A stretch of 5,656 bases of DNA from Methanomicrobiales archaeon (GTDB taxonomy: Archaea > Halobacteriota > Methanomicrobia > Methanomicrobiales > JACTUA01), in the NCBI GenBank assembly GCA_028678965.1, contig JAJRCM010000094.1, positions 1 through 5,656 on the forward strand, given 5' to 3'. The notes under the pieces are model-generated. The model saw only the letters and a program-made list of their open reading frames with translations. It had not been told where the DNA came from and did no database searches. This document shows positions 1 to 5,196 of this stretch, piece by piece (position 1 is the first letter of the stretch; each line of letters starts with the position of its first letter). The position numbers and the translations under genes are program-made.

Positions 1-1224
1 CACCGCCAGGACGTACCGCCCGAACGTGGCCGACTGCAGGAGCGCTGCTCCGATGAAGAGATAGGAAAGGATGAAAAGACCACCCCCACTCACGGTGTGC
101 ATAATTCCGAGAACCACTCCCTGAAGGTGAGAAAGACGGAGCGTATGCTCCCCTTGATCGTGCCACCAGATACGCAGGACTGTATAAGCAGCCCCGAGCG
201 CTGCAGGAATGAAGAGGAGGAAGGGGAGACCTGCCCGCGGAGGGACCGTATCCTCTGCCGGGGGGGTAGGTGTCACCATACTGGTAGGGATGGCGGCGGT
301 GGTGGGTGGTGCAGTGACCGTTATGGTGGTAGTCAGTGGAGGTTGGGTGGTGGTAGGAACGGGAGTGAGTGGCACCAGCACCTCCCAGCGCTCCATGAGG
401 GGATGAAAATCCCTCTTCCCAGCCTGCTGTATGAGTGATTTGAGGGGCGCATTCCCCCGCCGTTTTTCAGTTATAAGATAGGGAGTATCGCCTATGCCAT
501 CCCGGTCAGCATCAGAACCCTGGTAATCACTCCAGTAATTACCCAGGAGAGCAAATGCGCTGGTACCTCCATATTCATAGCGGAGGGGATCCGGAGAACT
601 CCATTCGGTAGTGGTGCTGCTCACCACGGCATTCCGATCATTCTGGAAATTATTCAGGTAGAGCTGATTCCTATCTGACATCTCATCGATGTCCACTCCA
701 CCTCCACCGTTGCCGCTTATCGTCGTACGGCTGACACTGTTCCTGTCCGCTCCGATGAATGTTATGCCATTCTCCAGATTACTGGTGAGAGTGGTAAGCG
801 TGATGGTGGTGTCACTGGCTCCCTCCAGACGTATCCCATCACCGCAACCGGTCACTGTTGTGCCAGTGATGAACGCGCCTTCCGATTGGACAAGAATTCC
901 CGGCGATGCCCCGCAACCCGTTATATGGAAGCCATCAATAATAACATCCGGACTCTTTATGGTTACACCGGTACCTCCTCCCGCGGGATCGATTGTAGGA
1001 ATTCCGGTTCCGGCAGCACGGAGTATCACCGACAGGTGTATGAGGATATGTTCCCGGTACGTTCCACCATACACGAGAATCGTATCTCCATTCATAGCCC
1101 GGTCAACAGCATCCTGGATAGAGGAATAATCTCCCCCTCCTGGCGCCACGGTGATAGTGGCACCCCAGACAGGGCAGCAGATCAGGATCACGCATAGTAC
1201 GGCGAGTGGACTGGCCCTTCTCAC
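1..1224 (-). CDS. NosD-like parallel beta-helix surface protein with C-terminal membrane segments (3' end beyond window)
   Basis: I read 408 codons without a stop from GTG at 1224 to the window edge, so the C-terminus is missing. Residues 1-21 form a signal peptide (two Arg, then a hydrophobic run ending in VWGA). Residues about 25-240 are a right-handed beta-helix of the NosD/CASH type, with many short T/S/G/N-rich strands such as DGIRLEGASDTTIT. The family hallmark GNYWSDYQGSDADRDGIGD (228-246) is present, including an Asp-rich, calcium-site-like loop. A Thr/Pro linker (about 286-330) leads to one hydrophobic segment near 332-353 and another near 369-397. The role is probably an extracellular carbohydrate-binding or carbohydrate-modifying surface protein; no enzymatic activity can be assigned. 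The start is fixed by an in-frame TGA three codons upstream, which is the stop of the preceding gene, and by GGAGG at 1236-1240. It is likely co-transcribed with the FHA gene. Multiple membrane segments after the linker are less usual than a single C-terminal anchor. Confidence 0.85.
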   Translation of the reverse strand, partial: MRRASPLAVLCVILICCPVWGATITVAPGGGDYSSIQDAVDRAMNGDTILVYGGTYREHILIHLSVILRAAGTGIPTIDPAGGGTGVTIKSPDVIIDGFHITGCGASPGILVQSEGAFITGTTVTGCGDGIRLEGASDTTITLTTLTSNLENGITFIGADRNSVSRTTISGNGGGGVDIDEMSDRNQLYLNNFQNDRNAVVSSTTTEWSSPDPLRYEYGGTSAFALLGNYWSDYQGSDADRDGIGDTPYLITEKRRGNAPLKSLIQQAGKRDFHPLMERWEVLVPLTPVPTTTQPPLTTTITVTAPPTTAAIPTSMVTPTPPAEDTVPPRAGLPFLLFIPAALGAAYTVLRIWWHDQGEHTLRLSHLQGVVLGIMHTVSGGGLFILSYLFIGAALLQSATFGRYVLAV

Positions 1225-1230
1225 TCCTCC

Positions 1231-2055
1231 TCAAACCTCCCGGGTGGTGGAGGGAGTACCTTCCCCTCCCTGCGGCACCCCTTTTTGGAGTGGCATCACC
1301 AGCATCATCCGCACGCTCTGAGGGCCTTTGGCGAGATCAATCATTGCTCCATCCAGAAGTGTTTTTTTCTCATCTGGCATCAGCCGTTGGCCATCCACGT
1401 AGGTCCCACTGGTGCTTCCCCGATCCTCTATGGCATATCTTCCGTCTGTTTCAAGAATTCTCGCATGGGGTTTCGACACCCGGCTCACCGCACGGTACTC
1501 CTCGGAAAAAAGGATGTCATCCTGCCCAGCACCCTGGAACGCAGGGTCATTCCTCCCCAGGAGGGTCACACGCTTTCTGATGAAAAAAACTCTCCCGTCA
1601 TCAGGGCCACCCATCACGATGAGAGCAGGAATCGCCCCGAATTCGGCAGATACCTTTTCCCGTACTTCAGAGAGTTTCTGTGAGAGCAGATGATTATCCG
1701 AGGCGAGGGAGGTATTACTGAACAGTGCGAGATTTCTGGTCACCGCTTCCAAGGCACCCGGTACCAGCGAATACTCCCAGACAGGATGAACGCCCTTTGA
1801 TGTTGGTTTGCCCACGCCTGCTTCTTTCCTGATGAGTCCAATGCTGAGTAGCCGATCCAGATGTTTCTTCGTATTCTCGTAACTCGTCTCAATTTCGCGG
1901 GAGATAGTTCGTGCATCTTTGGGTTTTCTCTCGATCAACTTCAGGATTTTCAATCGGACACTGCTGCTGAGCACATCCAGATATTCTGATAGTTCCTGAA
2001 GAAAATCGACGTCACCTGTACCCACCACGGTCTCTGATGGCGGCGACCCGTTCAT
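1231..2055 (-). CDS. Winged-helix (ArsR-like) DNA-binding protein with C-terminal FHA domain
   Basis: 274 residues. Residues about 20-97 form an ArsR/MarR-like winged helix: a helix with SSSVRLKILKLIE, then DARTISREIETSYENTKKHLDRL as the helix-turn-helix, then a GLIRKEAG wing. A helical linker (about 100-138) leads to a forkhead-associated domain (about 144-254). The FHA landmarks are GR (167-168), SKPH (194-197, the SxxH phosphopeptide-binding pair) and GSTSGTYVDG (213-222); the common Asn of GSTNGTY is Ser. FHA domains bind phosphothreonine peptides, so this is probably a transcription regulator or scaffold responding to a Ser/Thr kinase; no kinase is in the window. ATG at 2055 is preceded by GAGGAA (2058-2063) two bases away. 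No membrane segment is seen. It is divergent from the HEAT gene and is the first gene of an operon with the beta-helix gene. The domain calls are firm; the target is unknown. Confidence 0.9.
   Translation of the reverse strand: MNGSPPSETVVGTGDVDFLQELSEYLDVLSSSVRLKILKLIERKPKDARTISREIETSYENTKKHLDRLLSIGLIRKEAGVGKPTSKGVHPVWEYSLVPGALEAVTRNLALFSNTSLASDNHLLSQKLSEVREKVSAEFGAIPALIVMGGPDDGRVFFIRKRVTLLGRNDPAFQGAGQDDILFSEEYRAVSRVSKPHARILETDGRYAIEDRGSTSGTYVDGQRLMPDEKKTLLDGAMIDLAKGPQSVRMMLVMPLQKGVPQGGEGTPSTTREV
1236..1240 (-). promoter_or_regulatory. Shine-Dalgarno of the beta-helix gene, inside the junction with the FHA gene
   Basis: On the minus strand GGAGG lies 11 bases before the GTG start and just before the TGA stop (1231-1233) of the upstream gene. 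A second purine block, GGAGGA (1225-1230), touches the start codon and is too close to serve. The position overlapping the end of the FHA gene suggests translational coupling. Confidence 0.6.
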
Positions 2056-2084
2056 AGTTCCTCATATTTCCCTCTCTACTTCCG

Positions 2085-2092
2085 TTGATAAA
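2085..2092 (-). promoter_or_regulatory. TATA-like box for the FHA/beta-helix operon
   Basis: The minus strand reads TTTATCAA, preceded by ACC. The start codon of the FHA gene at 2055 is about 33 bases from the centre of the box, giving a very short leader with the Shine-Dalgarno at its 5' end. The assignment rests on sequence and spacing alone. Confidence 0.4.
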
Positions 2093-2132
2093 GGTATGTG
2101 CAATATCGCAGCCTGAAGCATCACCTTCCATT

Positions 2133-2167
2133 TCGTCCGTCCGATCAGACACCATCGTTCGTTCGAT
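2133..2167. repeat. Pair of 13-bp direct repeats, 22-bp period, in the divergent intergenic region
   Basis: TCGTCCGTCCGAT (2133-2145) and TCGTTCGTTCGAT (2155-2167) match at 11 of 13 positions, and both differences are C/T. The 22-bp start-to-start distance is about two helical turns, so both copies face the same side of the DNA. The second copy ends 10 bp before the TATA-like box of the HEAT gene, the usual place for an archaeal activator site. This could be a binding site for the adjacent FHA/HTH protein or another regulator; no protein is proven. Confidence 0.5.
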
Positions 2168-2177
2168 AGCAATCACC

Positions 2178-2185
2178 AAATATTT
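2178..2185 (+). promoter_or_regulatory. TATA-like box for the HEAT-repeat gene
   Basis: AAATATTT lies about 45 bases before the ATG at 2226. The expected transcription start, about 25 bases downstream of the box (near 2207), would leave a leader of about 20 bases. No clear Shine-Dalgarno is visible before the ATG, which fits a short-leader archaeal transcript. Confidence 0.45.
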
Positions 2186-2225
2186 CTTTCACGACAGGGA
2201 ATACAGTACCAACAGCGATTCAGCC

Positions 2226-3239
2226 ATGGGGATCTTTCACGGCATTTCGAAACCGGATATTAGGGGACTTATCGAAAACCGGGATATTGATGGCCTTCTC
2301 CGGTCAGTGACCAATAATGATTATGTCGCATTCTCTGAAGTGATCCAGGCACTCAAACTGATGGGGGAGGATGTGTTGCAACCCCTCTTCCGGGCAACGA
2401 ATGATGCGAATGTTCGCGTGCGGGAGGTTGCTACCCTGGTGCTGGGAGAACTCAGAGATCCGCGTGGGGTGGAATACCTGATACGGTTGCTCGCTGATGA
2501 CGAATGGCATGTCCGCTTCTATGCGGTCCTCTCCCTCGGTCTGATCGGAAATGCAGCGATTGAACCCCTCATCACTGCACTCCGCTCGCCCGAGCAGGAT
2601 GTACGGAGGGGAGCTGCCAGGGCACTGGGGGAGTTGAAGCATCACCGAGCACTACCAGCCCTCATAGACACCCTCCACGACCAGGACAAATTCGTCCGAA
2701 CAACGGTAGTATGGGCACTGGGGGAACTCAAGGATCCCCAATCTATCGATGCATTAAAGGAAGCGATACGCGACCCTGATCCCGGCGTCCGGGCACGGGC
2801 TGCCATCGCCCTGAATTGGGTCAAAGACCTGGCCACGGTGGAGCCGCTGATCGAGGCACTGAAGGATGAAAATTCCGGTGTGCGTATGGATGCCGCCACC
2901 GTTCTCGGTGATCTGGGGGACTCCCGGGCAGTGGATCCCCTCATCCAGGTGTTGAGCGATAAAAACTCAGGGATACGCAGGGTTGCATCGATTGCGCTGG
3001 GGAAGATCGGCGACTTAAAAGCCGTCGAACCGCTCATCCATACCCTGAAAGATGAACACTGGAATGTTCGGGAGGGGGGAGCTATCGCCCTGGGGGTACT
3101 GGCGGATTCCAGGGCTATTGATCCACTAAAAGAAGTTCTCAAAGATCTGGAATTCAAATATGTCCAGGCTGCCGCCCAGGATGCCCTCCAGAGGATTCAA
3201 TCACGGACCGGGACTCACCAGAGCGCTCCTGGACCCTGA
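2226..3239 (+). CDS. HEAT-repeat protein (E-Z/PBS-lyase type repeats)
   Basis: 337 residues made almost entirely of about nine 31-residue helical repeats from residue 50 to 325, after an N-terminal helix pair. Each repeat follows the pattern of a D-x-x-V-R motif, then A-A-x-A-L-G-x-L/I-x-D, then x-A-V/I-x-P-L-I-x-x-L; examples are VRRGAARALGEL (126-137) and IRRVASIALGKIGD (250-263). Such solenoids bind other proteins; those first seen in phycobilin lyases have no lyase role in methanogens. I see no catalytic domain, signal peptide or membrane segment, so it is probably cytoplasmic. The reading frame is open upstream to a TTG at 2085, but that TTG overlaps the TATA-like box of the opposite gene and the upstream residues lack repeats, so ATG 2226 is preferred. 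The C-terminal tail (about 326-337) is unstructured. It is divergent from the HTH-FHA gene and may share regulation with it. Confidence 0.9.
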   Translation: MGIFHGISKPDIRGLIENRDIDGLLRSVTNNDYVAFSEVIQALKLMGEDVLQPLFRATNDANVRVREVATLVLGELRDPRGVEYLIRLLADDEWHVRFYAVLSLGLIGNAAIEPLITALRSPEQDVRRGAARALGELKHHRALPALIDTLHDQDKFVRTTVVWALGELKDPQSIDALKEAIRDPDPGVRARAAIALNWVKDLATVEPLIEALKDENSGVRMDAATVLGDLGDSRAVDPLIQVLSDKNSGIRRVASIALGKIGDLKAVEPLIHTLKDEHWNVREGGAIALGVLADSRAIDPLKEVLKDLEFKYVQAAAQDALQRIQSRTGTHQSAPGP

Positions 3240-3290
3240 TGATCGCGCTGCCGCGCCCGGTTCCGGTCCATGATCTATCCTGGGACTTCC

Positions 3291-3312
3291 GGGGCTTAAA
3301 ATGCCCTGTTTT
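3291..3312 (+). terminator. Weak hairpin plus T4 downstream of the HEAT gene
   Basis: GGGGC (3291-3295) can pair with GCCCT (3303-3307, one G-U pair) around a 7-base loop, followed by GTTTT. It lies about 50 bases after the TGA of the HEAT gene. The stem is short and the T-run only four long, so this is tentative. Confidence 0.3.
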
Positions 3313-3380
3313 CCGCCATCTCACACAAACTATCAGGCCCGCGGCAGAATTCAAGCAGTAGTTTGATAAACCTGGGGGTG

Positions 3381-3391
3381 AACATAAAAAC
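3381..3391 (+). promoter_or_regulatory. Possible TATA-like box for the small gene at 3487
   Basis: AACATAAAAAC is the most A/T-rich stretch in the gap between the HEAT gene and the small gene. It would start transcription near 3410, inside the first inverted repeat. TTTGATAAAC at 3362-3371 is an alternative box. Neither matches a strong consensus. Confidence 0.25.
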
Positions 3392-3403
3392 TAGGCACGG
3401 TCT

Positions 3404-3428
3404 TTACGGAACCAGATGGGTTCCGGAA
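3404..3428. repeat. Inverted repeat 1 upstream of the small gene
   Basis: TTACGGAACC (3404-3413) and GGTTCCGGAA (3419-3428) are reverse complements at 9 of 10 positions around the 5-base spacer AGATG. The inner 7 bp (CGGAACC/GGTTCCG) are perfect. It could act as a DNA operator at the expected transcription start or, if transcribed, as an RNA hairpin in the leader. Confidence 0.55.
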
Positions 3429-3442
3429 GGGACGATTGCCCC

Positions 3443-3469
3443 CAGAAATGCGAACCATTCGCAATTCTG
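3443..3469. repeat. 27-bp near-perfect palindrome directly before the ribosome binding site of the small gene
   Basis: CAGAAATGCGAA (3443-3454) and TTCGCAATTCTG (3458-3469) are reverse complements at 11 of 12 positions (A3448/A3464 is the only mismatch), separated by CCA. Its centre is 40 bp from that of the first inverted repeat. It ends one base before the AGGTGA Shine-Dalgarno. This suggests an operator for a dimeric regulator, possibly autoregulatory, or a translational hairpin. Confidence 0.65.
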
Positions 3470-3470
3470 C

Positions 3471-3476
3471 AGGTGA
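3471..3476 (+). promoter_or_regulatory. Shine-Dalgarno of the small gene
   Basis: AGGTGA sits 10 bases before ATG 3487, a slightly long but acceptable spacing. An in-frame TAA at 3481-3483 excludes any start further upstream, so this site and the ATG fix the gene start. Confidence 0.55.
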
Positions 3477-3486
3477 CTCATAACCT

Positions 3487-3855
3487 ATGGAGAGTTCAGA
3501 AGAAGGAGATCCTGGGCCTGATAGTTCGTTTAAACTGGTGACCAAGGTCGCCATCCCCCAAAAGTCTCTTGTGATAAAGACTATTCAGGCGCGACAGTCA
3601 TACGAATATATCGATCGTAAGGGAAACCCTCTTGTCGGCAAAATCGGTGACACCCGCGTTGAGGTATTGAAGGAATGTTCTGACGGGATACAGAAGGTCC
3701 ACTGGCTGGAGCGTGGATGGCACAGCAAACGGCGGACTGAGAACTTCATGAAGGCATTCCACTATACCCAGCGGCTGGAACAGACCCTGCGCCGTCAGGA
3801 GTATGCGGTACTGCCCGAGGTGGTGGATCGCGAGTTGCTGCGAAAGGTCATTTGA
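3487..3855 (+). CDS. Small uncharacterised protein (122 residues)
   Basis: I do not recognise the family. The N-terminus (1-15) is acidic and probably disordered. Residues about 15-75 look like alternating beta-strands (FKLVTKVAIP, SLVIKTIQ, EYIDRKGNPLVGKIG, TRVEVLKE, GIQKVHWLE), which suggests a small beta-barrel or sheet domain. Residues about 77-120 are a basic, helical tail rich in Arg, Lys and Gln (HSKRRTENFMKAFHYTQRLEQTLRRQEY) that could contact nucleic acid. There is no signal peptide, membrane segment or metal-binding cysteine cluster; the single Cys is at 64. It is a lone transcription unit: a T7 terminator follows, and two inverted repeats precede it, so its expression may be tightly controlled. 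The plus-strand frame is preferred over the antisense one because of the Shine-Dalgarno, the terminator and sensible residue composition. A regulator that binds its own palindrome is possible but unproven. Confidence 0.7.
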   Translation: MESSEEGDPGPDSSFKLVTKVAIPQKSLVIKTIQARQSYEYIDRKGNPLVGKIGDTRVEVLKECSDGIQKVHWLERGWHSKRRTENFMKAFHYTQRLEQTLRRQEYAVLPEVVDRELLRKVI

Positions 3856-3868
3856 GCACCCCCCGCAT

Positions 3869-3880
3869 CTCTTTTTTTCC
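3869..3880 (+). terminator. Oligo-T terminator after the small gene
   Basis: A T7 run (3872-3878) flanked by C lies 17 bases after the TGA at 3853-3855, without a stable stem before it. This is the common archaeal oligo-U type of terminator. It separates the small gene from the nuclease-like gene. Confidence 0.6.
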
Positions 3881-3903
3881 GTTCGTGAAGTTCGGCTGTT
3901 TAT

Positions 3904-3915
3904 CAATATTTATTG
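3904..3915 (+). promoter_or_regulatory. TATA-like box, also a perfect small palindrome, for the nuclease-like gene
   Basis: CAATA-TT-TATTG is A/T rich and perfectly inverted. Its centre is about 36 bases before ATG 3946, so the transcript would start near 3935-3940 with almost no leader. This agrees with the lack of a Shine-Dalgarno before that ATG. Confidence 0.45.
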
Positions 3916-3945
3916 CATATCCTGACCAATTCTTCGGACAGATTC

Positions 3946-5166
3946 ATGATTTCATGGTTTTCCCGTAACCGGACAGCACTCTGCCCCACCAGTGAAGTTG
4001 CTCTTCGAGCTACCCGCCACCTGAGTGCTGCCCAGAAGCGCAATCTCTTCTCTGAGGATCCGGGTACTATGAAGGCTGCTGAGGGTCGATGGTACGAGGC
4101 GATGATTTATGAGATGGTTCTCTCCCTCTCTGCCCGGACTGATTCAATACGGGGAGTCGTGGGCAAGGGAGCTGATGCGAGAGGAAGGGTGCAGAAAGTG
4201 GGGCTGAACCAGAACGGGCTCCTGCACTCCCGTTCCGGGGACATCAAAATCAGGGGAAACGGGCAGGACCTGGCAGAGATAGACCTCCTCCTCATTGGTG
4301 TCGATGGATCGCTTGTATTCGGCGAGATTGTCACCTCACCAGCTAATATCAAGGAAATTGAAAGTGAAATCGACTATAAAAAACGTCTCCTGGGGTACCT
4401 CTTCGGGCAGGACCACGTCCCCTTCATCCTTTTTGCTTCGGTGGATATCTCGCGTACGGCGACCGTCCGCCGACTCCTCAATGATCCAGACAACACATTC
4501 ATTGCCACCATCTCCTGTGAGGAGATCAGGAATAGACTGAACACCAGGGAGATCCATCACACCTCCCCACAGAGTCTCCACCATCCCAAACTGATGAATA
4601 TCAAAAATATCCCTCCCGTGCGGCCGTTCGATTACAAGCAGCTCCATGATATGAGACGACGGGAACTGCTGAACGCTCTTCTAGATCCCCGGCCATCAAA
4701 GAACCCTGGCGATGGGGAATGGTCACCGGTGAAGAAGGTGATTCTCGGTGCTCCCTATCCTAATGCAGTGAGGGTGTTGACCTCTCAGCTGCGGTTCAGG
4801 ATTGGAGAGCATGCTCTCTCGCCCGAAGAGTTTGATGCATCATTCTCCAAGGTGGTGGTGGCGATGAACCTGCCAGACCATGAGCCGGTCTTCTACCTCA
4901 AACGACGGGGTCGCCGCGAATATCTGAAGATGGTGCGGCAGAGAGACGGATCGTTCCGTTGTGAAGGTGAGCGGTCACGGAAGATGCTCGGATTTTTCAT
5001 TTGGCTTGAATCGGTGCAGAGTACACTCGGCACCGATGTGACCCGGAGACTCCTCACCTCACCGTTTTTCTCTTCAGCGGGGAATTCCGAGAAAAAAAGC
5101 TCCAGCAGTACATCACGAGGTCCCCTCCATCCCCACCGAAAGGGTGCACGTCATCGGAAGAGATAA
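3946..5166 (+). CDS. PD-(D/E)XK nuclease-like protein, partner of a HerA-like ATPase
   Basis: 406 residues, family not recognised. Residues about 42-170 show the order of a PD-(D/E)XK nuclease core: a helix with AEGRWYEAMIYEMV (E47/E51), a strand with AEIDLLLIG (D113), a strand with SLVFGEIVTS (E127), a helix 134-152, then a strand FILFAS (160-165). The position of the usual catalytic Lys in the E-x-K motif is Val129, so activity is uncertain; K135 or K145/K146 might compensate. Residues about 255-370 form a second, basic alpha/beta region (LKRRGRREYLKMVRQRDGSF) of unknown type. The tail (371-406) is Ser/Arg/His-rich and starts at an A7 run (5092-5098). ATG 3946 is chosen over TTG 3913, which lies inside the TATA-like element. 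There is no signal peptide or membrane segment. The ATPase gene starts 30 bases downstream, pointing to an operon and perhaps a DNA-processing or defence complex. The nuclease fold is inferred from motif order alone. Confidence 0.7.
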   Translation: MISWFSRNRTALCPTSEVALRATRHLSAAQKRNLFSEDPGTMKAAEGRWYEAMIYEMVLSLSARTDSIRGVVGKGADARGRVQKVGLNQNGLLHSRSGDIKIRGNGQDLAEIDLLLIGVDGSLVFGEIVTSPANIKEIESEIDYKKRLLGYLFGQDHVPFILFASVDISRTATVRRLLNDPDNTFIATISCEEIRNRLNTREIHHTSPQSLHHPKLMNIKNIPPVRPFDYKQLHDMRRRELLNALLDPRPSKNPGDGEWSPVKKVILGAPYPNAVRVLTSQLRFRIGEHALSPEEFDASFSKVVVAMNLPDHEPVFYLKRRGRREYLKMVRQRDGSFRCEGERSRKMLGFFIWLESVQSTLGTDVTRRLLTSPFFSSAGNSEKKSSSSTSRGPLHPHRKGARHRKR

Positions 5167-5196
5167 GAGAGCGGGTGGCGCACCACTCGGTAGTGC

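Noticed and set aside
260..360. G-rich plus strand (GGCGGCGGTGGTGGG and similar) as a G-quadruplex
   Set aside because: Runs are mostly of two G and are explained by Thr codon repeats of the linker on the other strand.
97..438. Plus-strand open frames rich in Gly/Val/Trp/Arg
   Set aside because: They are antisense to the Thr/Pro linker and membrane segments of the beta-helix gene; the GGT-rich repeats simply mirror ACC Thr codons.
689..1129. Plus-strand open frame of 146 codons
   Set aside because: It lies antisense to the clear beta-helix coding frame and shows no domain; it is a shadow of that gene's codon pattern.
1222..1233. The stop codon of the FHA gene and the start of the beta-helix gene are in the same frame, so TGA readthrough would fuse them
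   Set aside because: The downstream product begins with a signal peptide and has its own Shine-Dalgarno, and there is no sign of a selenocysteine element; same-frame placement is likely chance.
2085..2225. 47-residue N-terminal extension of the HEAT protein from a TTG start
   Set aside because: It overlaps the TATA-like box of the opposite gene and the direct repeats, lacks a Shine-Dalgarno, and its residues are unlike HEAT repeats.
3238..3262. C/D-box-like TGATGA and a GCGC/GCGC hairpin after the HEAT gene
   Set aside because: The TGATGA includes the stop codon of the HEAT gene, no convincing paired D box was found, and the hairpin is only 4 bp with no T-run.
3154..3554. Minus-strand open frames of 66 and 67 codons
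   Set aside because: They cover the non-coding gap and overlap real genes; no recognisable domain, and they contain the inverted repeats.
3598..3906. Minus-strand open frame of 102 codons opposite the small gene
   Set aside because: The plus frame has a Shine-Dalgarno, a fixed start and an oligo-T terminator; the minus frame would start inside the next gene's promoter region.
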